64,000 bases of DNA from Serripes groenlandicus (taxonomy: Eukaryota > Mollusca > Bivalvia > Cardiida > Cardiidae). This document shows positions 1 to 11,470 of the stretch, one piece after another. The stretch spans positions 32,228,140-32,292,139 of the forward strand of contig JASEVX010000011.1 of NCBI GenBank assembly GCA_031761405.1, read 5' to 3'. Below the pieces are notes generated by a model. It saw only the letters and a list, made by a program, of their open reading frames with translations. It was not told the DNA's origin and did no database searches. How positions within the stretch are numbered: the stretch's first letter is position 1; every line of letters begins with the position of its first letter. The position numbers were made by a program, and so were the translations under genes.

Positions 1-509
1 ATTTAGTCGTGAAAGGACAAGTTTAGTCTTCAAACCATTTGGTTTACCGTTTACTTAACATTGACTGCAACTATAATGTGTCATACAAGCTGAAGTTTCT
101 TAATTTTTACCAAAAGCTTTTTGTAATCTGCTCTAACTAGATCAATTAGATAAAAGAAAAACATAGATGCTGAAATATAAACAGATATTAACGTACGTGT
201 TAATGCCTCTTGTTATACGTTAAGTGTGACACAAGCGTTGGAAGGAGAGAGGGAAGTATATTCTCCTTCCAGTTTAGCAGAAGTATGATAACAAAAACAA
301 ACAAAAAATGCAAAGTAATTTTAACAAGTTTAAAGATATTTATTATCAAAATTGAGCATTTATGAAATTAAAAGAAAACATTCACATGTATAGTCAACAT
401 ATAGCAAGAATACAATGGTGTATTGGGAGGAACGTTTTAAGTTTTGAAATACAACAGCAACTAGAAAGGTTGTTTTTATAAAAAAACATATGTCTCCCCA
501 TTGCAGTTT
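1..509. other. AT-rich, nothing recognised
   Basis: Short ORFs only, with no splice-flanked open block, repeat or RNA structure that I can support. Confidence 0.4.
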
Positions 510-1110
510 GTCAATGACTATTAAAATATTGGACAAGGGGAGGTAACTTTGCAACAAAGTGACCCAGAGTTATAATTCTTGCAAGATGCACAACTTCACA
601 TTGCCATCTATCTATATTCCAAGTTTCAATAAATTCCTTCAAGTAGTTTCTGAGTTATGCTGTGGACAAAGTTTACACTATTAAAATATTGAACAAGGGG
701 AGATAAGTCATAATTCTTGCAAGATGCACAACTTCAAATTGCCATCTATCTGTATTCCAAGTTTCAATAAATTCCTTCAAGTAGTTTCTGAGTTCTGCTC
801 TGGACAAAGTTTACACTATTAAAATATTGAACAAGGGGAGACAAGTCATAATATTTGCAAGATGCACAACTTGACATTGCCATCTATCTGTATTCAAAGT
901 TTCAATAAATTCCTTCAAGTAGTTTCTGAGTTCTGCTGTGGACAAAGTTTACACTATTAAAATATTGAACAAGGGCAGATAACTTTGCAACAAAGTGGCC
1001 CAGAGTTATAATTCTTGCAAGGTGCACAACTTCACATTGCCATCTATCTATGTTCCAAGTTTCAATAAATTCCTTCAAGTAGTTTCCGAGTTCTGCTCCG
1101 GACAAAAAAA
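510..1110. repeat. Tandem array, 137-163 bp units, about four copies
   Basis: Units contain ATTGAACAAGGGGAGATAAC, CTTGCAAGRTGCACAACTTC, CATTGCCATCTATCT and CCAAGTTTCAATAAATTCCT. Units begin near 529, 690, 827 and 964; length varies because some lack the CAACAAAGTGGCCCAGAG block. Two diverged further units lie at 2041-2330. No protein is encoded. Confidence 0.85.
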
Positions 1111-1149
1111 AGTTAAGAAGAATAACTAGACATTGTAACTGTAGCAACA

Positions 1150-2040
1150 GTTACGAACGATTCCCCACACTCTATGATTACATGTACTAGGTTTCAAGTC
1201 TATATCACTGGTCGTTTTTGAGTAATACAAGTCCGAAAAATCAACCAATCAGAAAAGAGTATTTGGTCATGAACGAATCCGTTTGTCAAAGCAACATAAC
1301 TTGTTAAGGAACACATGTACTAAGTTTCAAGTTGCTATCACTTGTCATTGCTAAGTTATACAAGTCCGAAAATCAACCAATCAGAAACGAGTATTCGATC
1401 ATTCACGAAAACATTTGCAAAGGCAGTATAACATGATTAGGAACACATGTACTAAGTTTCAAGTCTCTATCACTTGTCGTTTTTGAGTTATACAAGTCCA
1501 AAAAAATCGACCAATCAGAAACGAGTATTTGGTCATGCGCTAATACACTTGAGAAAGTAGTACTACTTGATTTGGAACACATGTACTAAGTTTCAAGTCT
1601 CTATCACTTGTCGTTATTGAGTTATACAAGTCCAAACAATCGACCAATCAGAAACGAGTATTCGGTCATGTGCTAATACACTTGAGAAAGTAGTACTACT
1701 TGATTTGGAACACATGTACTAGGTTTCAAGTCTCTATCGCTTGTCGTTATTGAGTTATTCAAGTCCAAACAATCGACCAATCAGAAACGAGTATTCGGTC
1801 ATGTGCTAATGCACTTGAGAAAGTAGCACTACTTGATTTGGAAACATGTACTAAGTTTCAAGTCTCTATCACTTGTCGTTATTGAGTTATTCAAGGTCAA
1901 AATTTCGACCAATCAGAAACGAGGATTCGGACATGCACGAATCCAATTGAGAAAGTAGTATCACTTGATAAGGAACACATGTACTAGGTTTCAAGTCTCT
2001 ATCACTGGTTGTTATTGAGTAATACAAGTCCGAACAATCG
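1150..2040. repeat. Tandem array, ~132 bp units, about seven copies
   Basis: Recurring ACATGTACTARGTTTCAAGT, CTATCACTTGTCGTTATTGA, CGACCAATCAGAAACGAGTA. Starts fall near 1180, 1311, 1441, 1577, 1709, 1841 and 1974. The array lies between units of the preceding family, so it probably expanded inside one of them. Confidence 0.85.
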
Positions 2041-2330
2041 ACTTTTGTCAATATTGAACAAGGGGAGATAACTTTGCAACAAAGTGGCCCAGAGTTATAA
2101 TTTTTGCAAGGTGCACAACTTCACATTGCCATCTATCTATGTTCCAAGTTTCAATATTATCTGACTATTAGTTCACAAGATATCGCTCGGACAACAATTG
2201 ATTGAAATATTGAATAAGGGGAGATAACTTTGCAACAAAGTGGCCCAGAGTTATCATTCTTGCATGTTGCACAACTTCACATTGCCATCTATCTATGTTC
2301 CAAGTTTCAATGTTGTCTGACCATTTGGAG
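2041..2330. repeat. Two further units of the ~160-bp ACAAGGGGAGATAAC repeat
   Basis: Units begin near 2051 and 2211 with ATTGAAYAAGGGGAGATAAC, CAACAAAGTGGCCCAGAG and the same CATTGCCATCTATCTATGTT block as 510-1110. Confidence 0.8.
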
Positions 2331-2740
2331 ACATAATAAATAGGAAAAAACATCCCCCGAAACTTTTTTCTGAGCGTTGATGAATCAAGTCGTCATAATA
2401 GTAAACCAAAACAATTAAACAAGCGTAGCCTAGTGAACTCCGTAAACCAACTTATAAAAAAAGCGTAGCCTAGGAAGTTTGGGAACAGTTATTAATTACA
2501 AATTATATATGTCTAAAGTTTTGTAATAACGGTAGAAAATGTACATATTTTGTATCGTGTTGTTTCTTAAATCAGTTAATACAATTTATTCATTCATAAA
2601 GGTTATTTTTTCAAACATATTCATTCATAAAGGTTGTGTTTTCAAACATATTACAGAGTTTTTCTTTACAATAATATTGATTGGTTTCTCCCTTTTTGAT
2701 TACGTCACCCCATGGTACAAAATTAAAACCTATCCCATAC

Positions 2741-2766
2741 TGACGCCGCGCTCCCACGCGGCGTCA
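2741..2766. repeat. Perfect 10-bp GC hairpin
   Basis: TGACGCCGCG, loop CTCCCA, CGCGGCGTCA: a perfect GC-rich stem in otherwise AT-rich DNA. Not followed by a T run on either strand; function unknown. Confidence 0.7.
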
Positions 2767-2952
2767 ATAACAGCAAGATTTTTGTTCAAGATTTTCAAGA
2801 TTATTTAATTAGTAATACAATGCCTCTAGCCCATTATACACTTATAAATACATACCATTTTTAACAGTGCCGTGTTTCTATTGAATAATAGAACTGTTTG
2901 TATATATAGGTCTGTTAAAGAATTACATGTTGATGTATGTGGCAAAGGAATA

Positions 2953-3322
2953 CTATTTAAGCTGAAACGATTTCTTTAGAGTCTTCTTTGGAAATTTCTT
3001 AAACATTTTATAAAATCGATGCAATGGAAATCTAAGTTGATGCAGAATTAAAATCATTGTTGCAAGAATCAGAATCCGCCAGCTTCGATTAATTGCGCGA
3101 TTTTCTACGGTGTTTTTAAGAAGTCGAGTGTTACTTATACCGTAAAGAGTCGATTCTCTTCGATAAATAAAATACACCCGTTTTTTCATCATATAATATG
3201 TTCTATTCTGTTCTGTTATGTTTTATAAACTCGTTGTTGGTTATAGTTAATAATTTATCATGATTTAATGTTTTATTTTAATTATCATGTATGTAGTATC
3301 TGAGCCTGTGTATAAACAAATG
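2953..3322 (-). repeat. Fragment of the peptide-gene duplication (unit 0)
   Basis: Matches 29100-29520 (same orientation) and 13040-13450 and 50770-51050 (inverted), for example TTTTCTACGGTGTTTTTAAG, GCAAGAATCAGAATCCGCCAG and the TATGTAGTATCTGAGCCTGT end. It continues at 4300-4480 after the Helitron-like insertion. No peptide exon is present: the 3' exon expected to the left is missing. Confidence 0.75.
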
Positions 3323-4265
3323 TACAAGAGAAAGTTGATGCAACGCATCAATGTCGTCGGAAATCCACACTGCAGTTATGCATAATACATACATTATAGT
3401 AGTTGAAAAAACAGTTATCAACTAGAGGGCAAATTGGAACATCAGGGGTGGGTTCAAGTGAAAATATATCATAATTTGCATTTCTTTTGTCAACGAAGTG
3501 AATGTCCTTCATTGAAATATAATTAAAGCCTTTCCTTGTTTATGATCAATATCCATTCTAAGGTAGGTTGACCATATACACAGCCAACTTATTATTGATC
3601 ATAAACAGAAAATGAGTAATCTTGCCAATCCTTAGTCTACTCATGTTTTCAAATTATATAAAGATGAGCACCCTTTTGTACGAAAGACCCTTTTCGTCAT
3701 TTGTTTCGAACCAAGTAAACATTTTAAATCACCTATAATTAACTATTTGTAAGTGAGTGTAAAGAACGGCTTTCTGCAAAGGAGATTCATCTACGCAATC
3801 GGTATTCGGTAGTCACTTGATCAACATATTTAGCTTAGAAACAGTTCCTATTTAAGATATTCATGGATTAACATCATTAAATGAATTCTACATAAATCAA
3901 GATATCTCTTTGAACATGAAATAACATTCAGTAAGTTAACATTGCTACTAAAAGAAGAATTCGACGTGATTTGTATCTCGATATTGACACATAACAGTCT
4001 GCAGCAAGCCTAGCAGGGACTCTTTTGTCTTCGTAAATAAGACAAAAAAAACATCAATGCGAATCAAATTAAAGAAACTGCAAATACTTAAATCATCGGA
4101 TTATTTATTTCATTTTAGATGTGTCACAACTAAGTGTTTTGAACAATCACAATTGTAATATGTTCAAGACATTTAAATTTGTTTTATTCTAATAATAACT
4201 CTCCTCCATGTCATTTCCGAAAAGCTATTAAAAATAGAAGTCGAGGGTTTCTGCCCGGCGACTAA
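3323..4265 (+). mobile_element. Helitron-like non-autonomous element, copy 1
   Basis: Starts TACAAGAGAAAGTTGATGC with a terminal hairpin (TTGATGC...GCATCAA) and ends with a hairpin (GTCGaggGTTTCTGCCCGGCGAC) followed by TAA, i.e. CTAA at the end. Copy 2 at 36630-37653 has the same ends. Left flank AAACAAATG and right flank TAATTTGG match the uninterrupted sister locus. No TIR and no coding region. Class is inferred from the CTAA end and hairpin. Confidence 0.55.
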
Positions 4266-4299
4266 TAATTTGGCTTTTGAAGACATGGTAGATCCAAAT

Positions 4300-4480
4300 C
4301 AATCAATATATACACTGTTGAAATATTAAAATATAACTAACGCAAGCTTGTTAAAAGCATCTGTCACCTTGTATATATTCTAATAAGACGGAGTAAATAT
4401 ACATTCTGATCTGAACCTACACTGTTGAGTAACGTCATCGTGTACATTTTAAAATAGACAGCCTCAGATAGTGTTGTTAT
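4300..4480 (-). repeat. Continuation of duplication fragment unit 0
   Basis: GCATCTGTCACCTTGTATAT, ACGGAGTAAATATACATTCT and TACACTGTTGAGTAACGTCA match 29515-29635 and, inverted, 49690-49830. Confidence 0.7.
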
Positions 4481-4541
4481 TGTGATAAGAGGTGTAGAAG
4501 TGTAGCACTCGTGAGGTCAATATGCCTCTTTGTGATATATA

Positions 4542-4800
4542 AGCCGTTCCACGAGAAAATCAACATTGGGTATTCTGCGTAAAGCATCGACCCGGATCAG
4601 CCTTAGCATTCCGCGCAGGCTAACCCGGACATACACTGTTCGCCTCCTGTGGATTTTCTGTTTCAAGAATCATTACTCTACACTTCTATCTCCCTGAGAT
4701 GGAATGAATCGGCCCAGTTTATCCCACGCGGACTGCGCAGGCTGATCTGGGTGGATATATTACGCAGAGTCCATAATTTTGGTTTTCTCGTGGAACGGCT
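4542..4800. mobile_element. MITE with AGCCGTTCCACGAGAAAA ends
   Basis: 259 bp with terminal inverted repeats AGCCGTTCCACGAGAAAA and TTTTCTCGTGGAACGGCT. Inside are ATCAGCCTTAGCATTCCGCG and GCGGACTGCGCAGGCTGATC, again inverted to each other. I recall this as an abundant bivalve repeat type. The 77-residue frame through it is not a gene. Confidence 0.8.
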
Positions 4801-5067
4801 CAATTATGTTCCCACACAGCGAAACAATGATACCCAATTTGGCCAGATACGGCTACTAATTATTACGTCCGTACGTTTTTGACTTATTTCCAGTGTACAT
4901 TCTACATCCCTGTTGACTAGCACCGGTAGCGATGTGGGCTGTCAATCCAAGTGTTGTAACTTATGAGTGTTCGAATTCAAACTTGTCTTCTACCAACGGG
5001 TCAAATATATATGTGACAAATCAGTCCTTTGCTATCCAATAATGTTATGTGTAGTAGACCGACTGGT

Positions 5068-5165
5068 GTGAGAAAGTCAGGAAAGACGTGGGAAGCTAAA
5101 CTGACCGCCCGGATATAAAGGACAAACATTATGAAAACGGCATTGAACCCCAATCAATGAATGAA
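5068..5165 (+). repeat. SINE 3' fragment
   Basis: ACTGACCGCCCGGATATAAA ... ATGAAAACGGCATTGAACCC followed by CAATCAATGAATG, the tail of the SINE seen more fully at 17226-17530 and 51490-51690. Confidence 0.6.
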
Positions 5166-5740
5166 AAACATTCTTATCATAACCAATGTTGAGCTCTCAT
5201 ATTTTGGACCATATCCAGCAGAATATCTTCTTTTTGTAATCTATAATCTCACCAAAGAGATATGACTTTAACATGAATGAAGAATTATCCAATCAGAAAA
5301 CCTGTTAATTCGAAATTTAGAATAAAGACAACTAGATTTAGAATTCTTTATTATTATTGAATTAGCGAATACACAGTACAAGTTTTGTTATAATAAAAAT
5401 TCTGCAAGAGTTCCTATTCTAATACTGAAGGTTTGATTTTAATAATGTCCTATGGTATTATAAGTATTGTGATACTTTTGACTTCGTTGTCATCGTCGTC
5501 CCAAAACTTTAACCTTGCCTCATATCTAAAGATATCGTTCAACATTTTCAAATAAAACTTGCAACACATGTTCCAAGGAGCAATACGCATGTCTATACCA
5601 AGTAACATAACTCTGATTTTAACAATTAATCAGTAATGCCTGCTTTTTTTACTTAGAAAAAAATTAGACGAGCGTTGGTGTTCAATGCGGCGCTCTTGTT
5701 CATTTCACGAATACTGACAGATATAATGATAATTGTTTGT

Positions 5741-6597
5741 GACTCCTGAGTGCAAGGCTTCAGTCATTTATCAATGAAAATTAAAGTGTATTACTGAGCA
5801 TTAATATCTCAGAATTGTAATACTTCTAAATGATCCCTGCGTTTTTGGTCAGAATCAGTTATATATCTCCACGTGATTGAAAAGCAAGGAAACTACTATT
5901 TAGATTACCATGCCTTAGATTATGACTTTGTTTTTTTCTGCTTTAAGCATTCCATTTGAATTCCACTTGTTTGCAGGGCTATTGATTTGCAGCTGACTGA
6001 TAAAGTGTAACGTGTACCGAAGTTAAGCATTCCATTATCAAACGTTATCTAAGAATGAATATCTTAGCAAAAGAATATTAAATAATGATCAACAACATTA
6101 CGAATTTTAATAAAATTGGAAATTTAGGCCCTTTTTGCAATGTTTTAATATGAAACAGTTTTTACTATGGTAACGGTTGTAACATTTCCTACTTTCAGAC
6201 ATCTTTAGTATACAACTTTTAAACACATTGTGACAAAAGGAGCAAACATTCAAGTATTTCAACACTTAATTATTACACTTTCTTTTATATAAATTTTCCC
6301 ATTTTTTATTTCGATGTTTTAAAGATCGTCTGGTGAAGAATATTGTTGTGGGTGAGGTTTGAAAGCCTAAGCAATATCCTTGTTTTATTTCAAACGTGTT
6401 TCTCTGTAGTAAATAGCTAAAAGTAATTAAACATGTACACTTAATATCTTTACAGAGGTATTTAATGTAGTCTTTATTGTTATTTTTCAGGCTATTTATT
6501 TGAGTTATTAAAGTTATCCTCATGTTAAGTAATATATAAGCCAGTTGATATGTGCTTCTGTTTAGGGTATGGGATCCCTTGTCTTGGTAACTGAAGC
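5741..6597 (+). repeat. Segment duplicated at 35701-35757 and 38430-39304
   Basis: TGAGTGCAAGGCTTCAGTCA through CTTCTGTTTAGGGTATGGGA matches the second locus in direct orientation; there the copy is split by a LINE. It includes a diverged fold-back MITE (6200-6350). Non-coding. Confidence 0.75.
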
Positions 6598-8500
6598 CCC
6601 TATTTTAATTTTACTATGCATGGAAATCTATTTCCCTACTTGTTTGTATTGTTTGTTATGCTGCATTCAATGTATTTTGGTAAACTACCAGTACTACTGG
6701 CCCAAATATCCTGACACCAGTGAGGCAGTCGTAATCCGTGAACTCCACCGGAGGGTCAATAATTGAAAGCCAGTACAACCAGTTTTGAAGTATTTTGGAG
6801 CAAATTAACCATTTATAGTTGCACATGATGGGACTAGTGTAGATTCAGAAAAGCATACATGTGTATTTGTATGACCAGATCCAACATTGCTTCATAACAA
6901 GTATACTTAACCGTTTCACTTGACTGATAGTCAAATATCAGACGGGGATTACATTAATCTACAATCTGTTTATCTAAGATATTTGATTTAATATAAATAA
7001 TGTTATCAGCTGATGTATTTACCATTTGAACTTAATGTATCCACAATCCGCTAGCTGCATCCTAATATTGAAAACATCAGCGCTAAGACAGAAGGCTCCT
7101 TATGCAGAAAATGTTTGCACACATACTTATTTTGAATAATGTAGCTCCTATACTCCAAACTGCTTCTTATAGATTTACTTTTACATACATAACCTGACCC
7201 TAATGCGATGTCAGATACGGAAAGATTGTTGCTTTTTTTCAAAGTGATACTTCAAAGTTTCAATATATCTAACTTTATCAAGATGGTGTCAAGGCAAATG
7301 AGGCTAGACATTTAGAACCGGGCACAATTCCCAGTTGCGGCGCCGAATGCCCTTGAACAAGGCACATTTCCTAGCCAAATACTGGTTTGTTTGCCATTTA
7401 ATCATGAATAAGTAACTTAATCTCACCATCATATAACCGATTTTCTTTTTTAAATGTGTTAAAACACAATAATACAAACAAATCACTATTGTATACCTGA
7501 TTAATGCATAAGTGGCTTACTGCAAACATGTATGTTTCAGGATAAAGCATGGTTTAAACAAACGGCCCGGGACATAGAGATTACACCAGATATAGAATAC
7601 AACTGGGTACATAGAGAAACCCTCCTGATTTGTAAGAGTAAATGAAGGTAACGTTTTAAATATATTATTTGTGTTAAATAGTTGTCATATCTTGTCGTAT
7701 TCTGTTCTCGTTTTGTATATCTGCCTTTCCCATATGATCAGATCATTTGTTGTATAGGATACGTATTTCAACCCTTTACTCCCTGAAACAAACATACAGT
7801 AGACGTCTTTGAAAATATCTTGGCAAAACTTTGAACAATATCTGTATACGAATTGTGGAAAACGGTGAACTCATTTTTAGCAGTTTTTAATTGTATCACA
7901 ATATTCTCAAAAGCCGTCCGAGGCATCAATATACGTCTGTTTGCTGGAGAAGTTTTAAGGAAATAGACACATATTAAATTTTCATTTCTCTTTGAAATGT
8001 TCTCCTGTTCTTATAACGTTCTGGAAACTAAAGATTAACTGATAATCCTAATGATCTACATGTATTTCATTTCTCAGGAAACATTGATGATTATGTTGTT
8101 TTTTATAGAGATTTAAAAGACAATTTCATTCTGTTACTATTTGGAAGGAAAATAAACGCTCTCTGAAAAAATCAAGCTCACTCTTGGCATCCTAGCACCT
8201 GATGGCCAGCTTTCATTGCCAATATATTTGGGTCTAGCTCCTTTTGGTCACCCCAAAGGATCAGTTATGTGAATTTATTTTAAAATTGTTACAAGAGTTT
8301 AAGATGGGAACTATTTGAACGCGTTTTCATTTCATGATGCCACAGTAGTCAATGTGTACTACCAATGTGACAAATCTGAAATAGTCTTTGCAATATATAT
8401 AACATTGATATCGTCCTCTATCTAAATAGATCGATAATACAAATGACAAAACTAACTGCTTTTAAGGCTTTAAATGTAGACAAATCTGGCTACTTTTGAC
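6598..8500. other. Intergenic; a SINE scrap and no gene seen
   Basis: 6640-6770 carries a SINE scrap (ACTGGCCCAAATATCCTGAC, then CACCAGTGAGGCAGTCGTAA). The rest is AT-rich with no splice-flanked open frame or repeat unit that I could match. Confidence 0.35.
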
Positions 8501-8508
8501 GTATTCAG

Positions 8509-9270
8509 TTAAATGCAATTAATAAACATCCTCTTCTCAGAACGTATTCTACTACATGTATATATCGTAGCAAAATCAGACGTGTAGATACTTGTAATGC
8601 TTTTTTCTTGTACAACAGATATGTTAAAGACAGCTAGACGACGTATCATTTTGTAAACGTATGATAAATAACATAATGAGCTGCGTCTGGTGAATTGTGC
8701 TTGTGACTGAAAACGGTGAGGACTCAGATGAATGTGTGCATAGAACAGCACTACCAATGTCTTCACTGTATGCCTGGATGTTGTAAAGACTCGGATACAA
8801 TTACTGTATAAAAACACATTCAAATTGTTTTGAGTTACCAATCCTTGTTTTTTACGAATATGCAAATCTCAAGATGCAGTTCTATGACCGTGTAGTATAA
8901 GTATGAACTGACCAATTGCCAAAATAACTCCAATGCACGAATCTTAACTCTGATAACTCAAGCTTAAGTATGCACGAGTACGTTTGTGTCTGTCAACACC
9001 GAAGAAGTATTAATTCTATGAATTCCATGTTCTTCCCTGAAAACAGAATGGGACCGGGCAAATGTACAAGTTTGCTTTTGGGAACAGTGTAGATCTAGTT
9101 CAGCCGTCACATGAGCACAGTTTGATCAATATCTACAATGTTCACACATTTCTTACATAAGCCTTCCAAAAAACTTCTGCCAAATTGTGTTTTCTGACAA
9201 TAGTAAATGTATACACTGGTCTTATCCTACACTGTTGAGAAATGCAAATTTGTTGTATTACCCACATACG
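8509..9270. repeat. Left end of duplicated unit A
   Basis: Matches 31260-31790 in inverted orientation (for example GTCTTCACTGTATGC, GTATAAGTATGAACTGACCA and the CACATGAGCAC block). Short ORFs here are present only as shadows in both copies and differ in frame, so no protein is called. Confidence 0.7.
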
Positions 9271-9280
9271 ACCTGGGTTA

Positions 9281-10370
9281 ATACGAAAAAACCCCATGAA
9301 TGGGTTTTTTCGCTTATAGTTAACGGGCGTGAGATTTTTTTTTTTTTTTTTTTTTTTCAATAACCCATGAAGATTTCTGAAATGAAAATGAAAAAAAATC
9401 CATGGGGGCCGCCATTTTGGATATGTATAAAAAGCAGACGTAAAACACAGATTGAAAATTATTGTCGGCTTTTTAATCATTTTTTTTAAAATCGGTATTT
9501 TGGGGTATGTATAAAATGAGCAGAAAAACACGTATTGAAAATTATTGTCGTCTTTTTGATCATTTTTTTTAAAATCGATATTTAAGATCATTAAAGTGCT
9601 GAAATTAACATTTGTACGAAAAGTTAAAAATAAATGGAAATCTATAAGAAATATGTTTTCCCGTTCGTCAAAAAAACGACAGCATTAGCCTTCTACGCCC
9701 GAAACTAAATTTTGACTGTATCGTAGCCAAAGAAGGACGTGACGTCATTTCCGTTACACTTCATCTTGGCGTAACGTCAATGGAGCGACGTCGTTTCCCG
9801 CAAAAAAGTGGTATCAACATGAAAGACCCCAAATTCCTATACATGAGCTATTGACTCAATCATTCAAAGTATAATTTTTTATCAAACATTGTGGCAAAAG
9901 GATAACTTTCTCATAAGGAGCAATTGTTCTTGTTGCGACAATCTTTTCCTAAATCATAGGCCTCAGAAACCGTCTCTAATAGGGAAAGGGTTTAGCAGAA
10001 ATGTGACCCCTTATATAATTTGTTCAAGTCATATTGACTGCTTGAAAAAGGCAGTCGCCAGGTGGCATCAGAAAAGGGCTGATCTATTTGCTTCTTTACC
10101 ATAATGCAGGTGATCGATTAAGGATCATCTTGGCCCTCATGTTTTAACCGCGTTCATTATAAATGTATTCCTTGATTTTCTGAAAGTCTTTACTTTATTA
10201 TTTTCTGTTCGTAATAATAGACGACAGCAATAAGAATTGCAAATATGTTTTGATAATGCAAGACACATGCCATTAACATTATTATTGTCTGGCCAAAGTA
10301 TGCTCTTAAATTTTTGTTTATAATTATCTTGCGTTTTTTTCGTAAATAGGTAGCACCTATAGATATATTA
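9281..10370 (+). repeat. 1.1-kb dispersed repeat, copy 1
   Basis: Begins with a hairpin (CGAAAAAACCC ATGAAT GGGTTTTTTCG), then a poly(T) run, CCATGGGGGCCGCCATTTTG, a CRE-like GTGACGTCATTTCCG, and TGACCCCTTATATAATTTGT. It ends TTTCGTAAATAGGTAGCACC followed by TATAGATATATTA. Its 3' third resembles the AGCTCACC family (CAGGTGATCGATTAAGG...CATCTTGGCC). The 71-residue frame at 9889-10104 recurs in copy 3 but is broken in copy 2, so I do not call it a gene. Confidence 0.8.
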
Positions 10371-11470
10371 CGAAAAAAAAACATAAATGGGTTTTTTCGT
10401 TATAGGTAACAGGTGTGAGAATTTTTATTTTTTTTTTATTTTCAATAACCCATGAAGCTTTCTGAAATGAAACTGGCCAAATCCATGGGGGCCGCCATTT
10501 TGGGTATGTATAAAATGAGACGAGAAACACGGATTGAAAAAAAATTATTGTCGTCTTTTTAATATTTTTTTTTAAATCAATATTTTGGGTATGTATAAAA
10601 TGACACGAAAAACACGGATTTTTAAATTATTGTCGTCTTTTTAATATTTTTTTTTTTTCAAATAGATATTTATTGAAGTGCTGTGTTTTGGGGGAATTAA
10701 CATTTGTACGAAAAGTTAAAAATAAATGGAACTCTGTAAGAAATATGTTTTCCCGTTCGTCAAAAACGACAGCATTAGACTTCTACGCCCGAACCTAAAT
10801 GTTGACTGTATCGTAGCCAAAGAAGGACGTGACGTCATTTCCGTAACACTTCATCTTGGCGTAACGTCAATGGAGCGACGTCGTTTCCCTTAAAAAAGTG
10901 GTATCAACATGAAATACCCCAAATTCCTATACATGAGCTATTTATCAAACATTGTGGCAAAAGGATAACTTTCTCATAAGGAGCAATTGTTCTTTTAGCG
11001 ACAATCTTTCCCTAAATCGTCTGTTGCAAAAGCCTCAGAAACCGTCTCTAATAGGGAAAGGGTCATAGCTGAAATGTGACCCCTTATATCATTTGTTCCA
11101 GTCATATTGACTGGTTGAAAAAGGCAGTTGCCAGGTGGCATCAGCAAAGGGCTGATCTTTTTTCTTCTTTACCATAATGCAGGTGATCGATTAAGGTTCA
11201 TCTTGGCCATCATGTTTTAACCTCGTTTATTATAAATGTATTCCTTGATTTTCTGAAAGGCTTTACTTTATTATTTTCTGTTCGTAATAATAGACGACAG
11301 CAATACGAATTCCAAATATTTTTTGATAATGCACGAAACATGACATTAACATTATTATTGTCTAGTCAATTACTTATAAATCCTTTTTTATGGCCAAAGT
11401 ATGCTCTTTAATTTTTGTTTATAATTATCTTGCGTTTTTTCGTAAATAGGTAGCACCTATAGATATATTA
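10371..11470 (+). repeat. 1.1-kb dispersed repeat, copy 2 (head-to-tail with copy 1)
   Basis: Directly abuts copy 1 at TAGATATATTA/CGAAAAAAAA with the same order of blocks: poly(T), CCATGGGGGCCGCCATTTTG, GTGACGTCATTTCCG, and the GGTAGCACCTATAG end. Copy 2 is closer to copy 3 than copy 1 is in several places (for example the TTTATCAAACATTGTGG junction without the CTCAATCATTC insert). Confidence 0.8.

Noticed and set aside
4649..4882. 77-residue ORF
   Set aside because: It lies mostly in the CCGTTCCACGAGAAAA MITE.
9889..10104. 71-residue ORF recurring at 48684-48908
   Set aside because: It lies in a dispersed 1.1-kb repeat and is disrupted in the adjacent copy (10950-11170); no domain is recognised.
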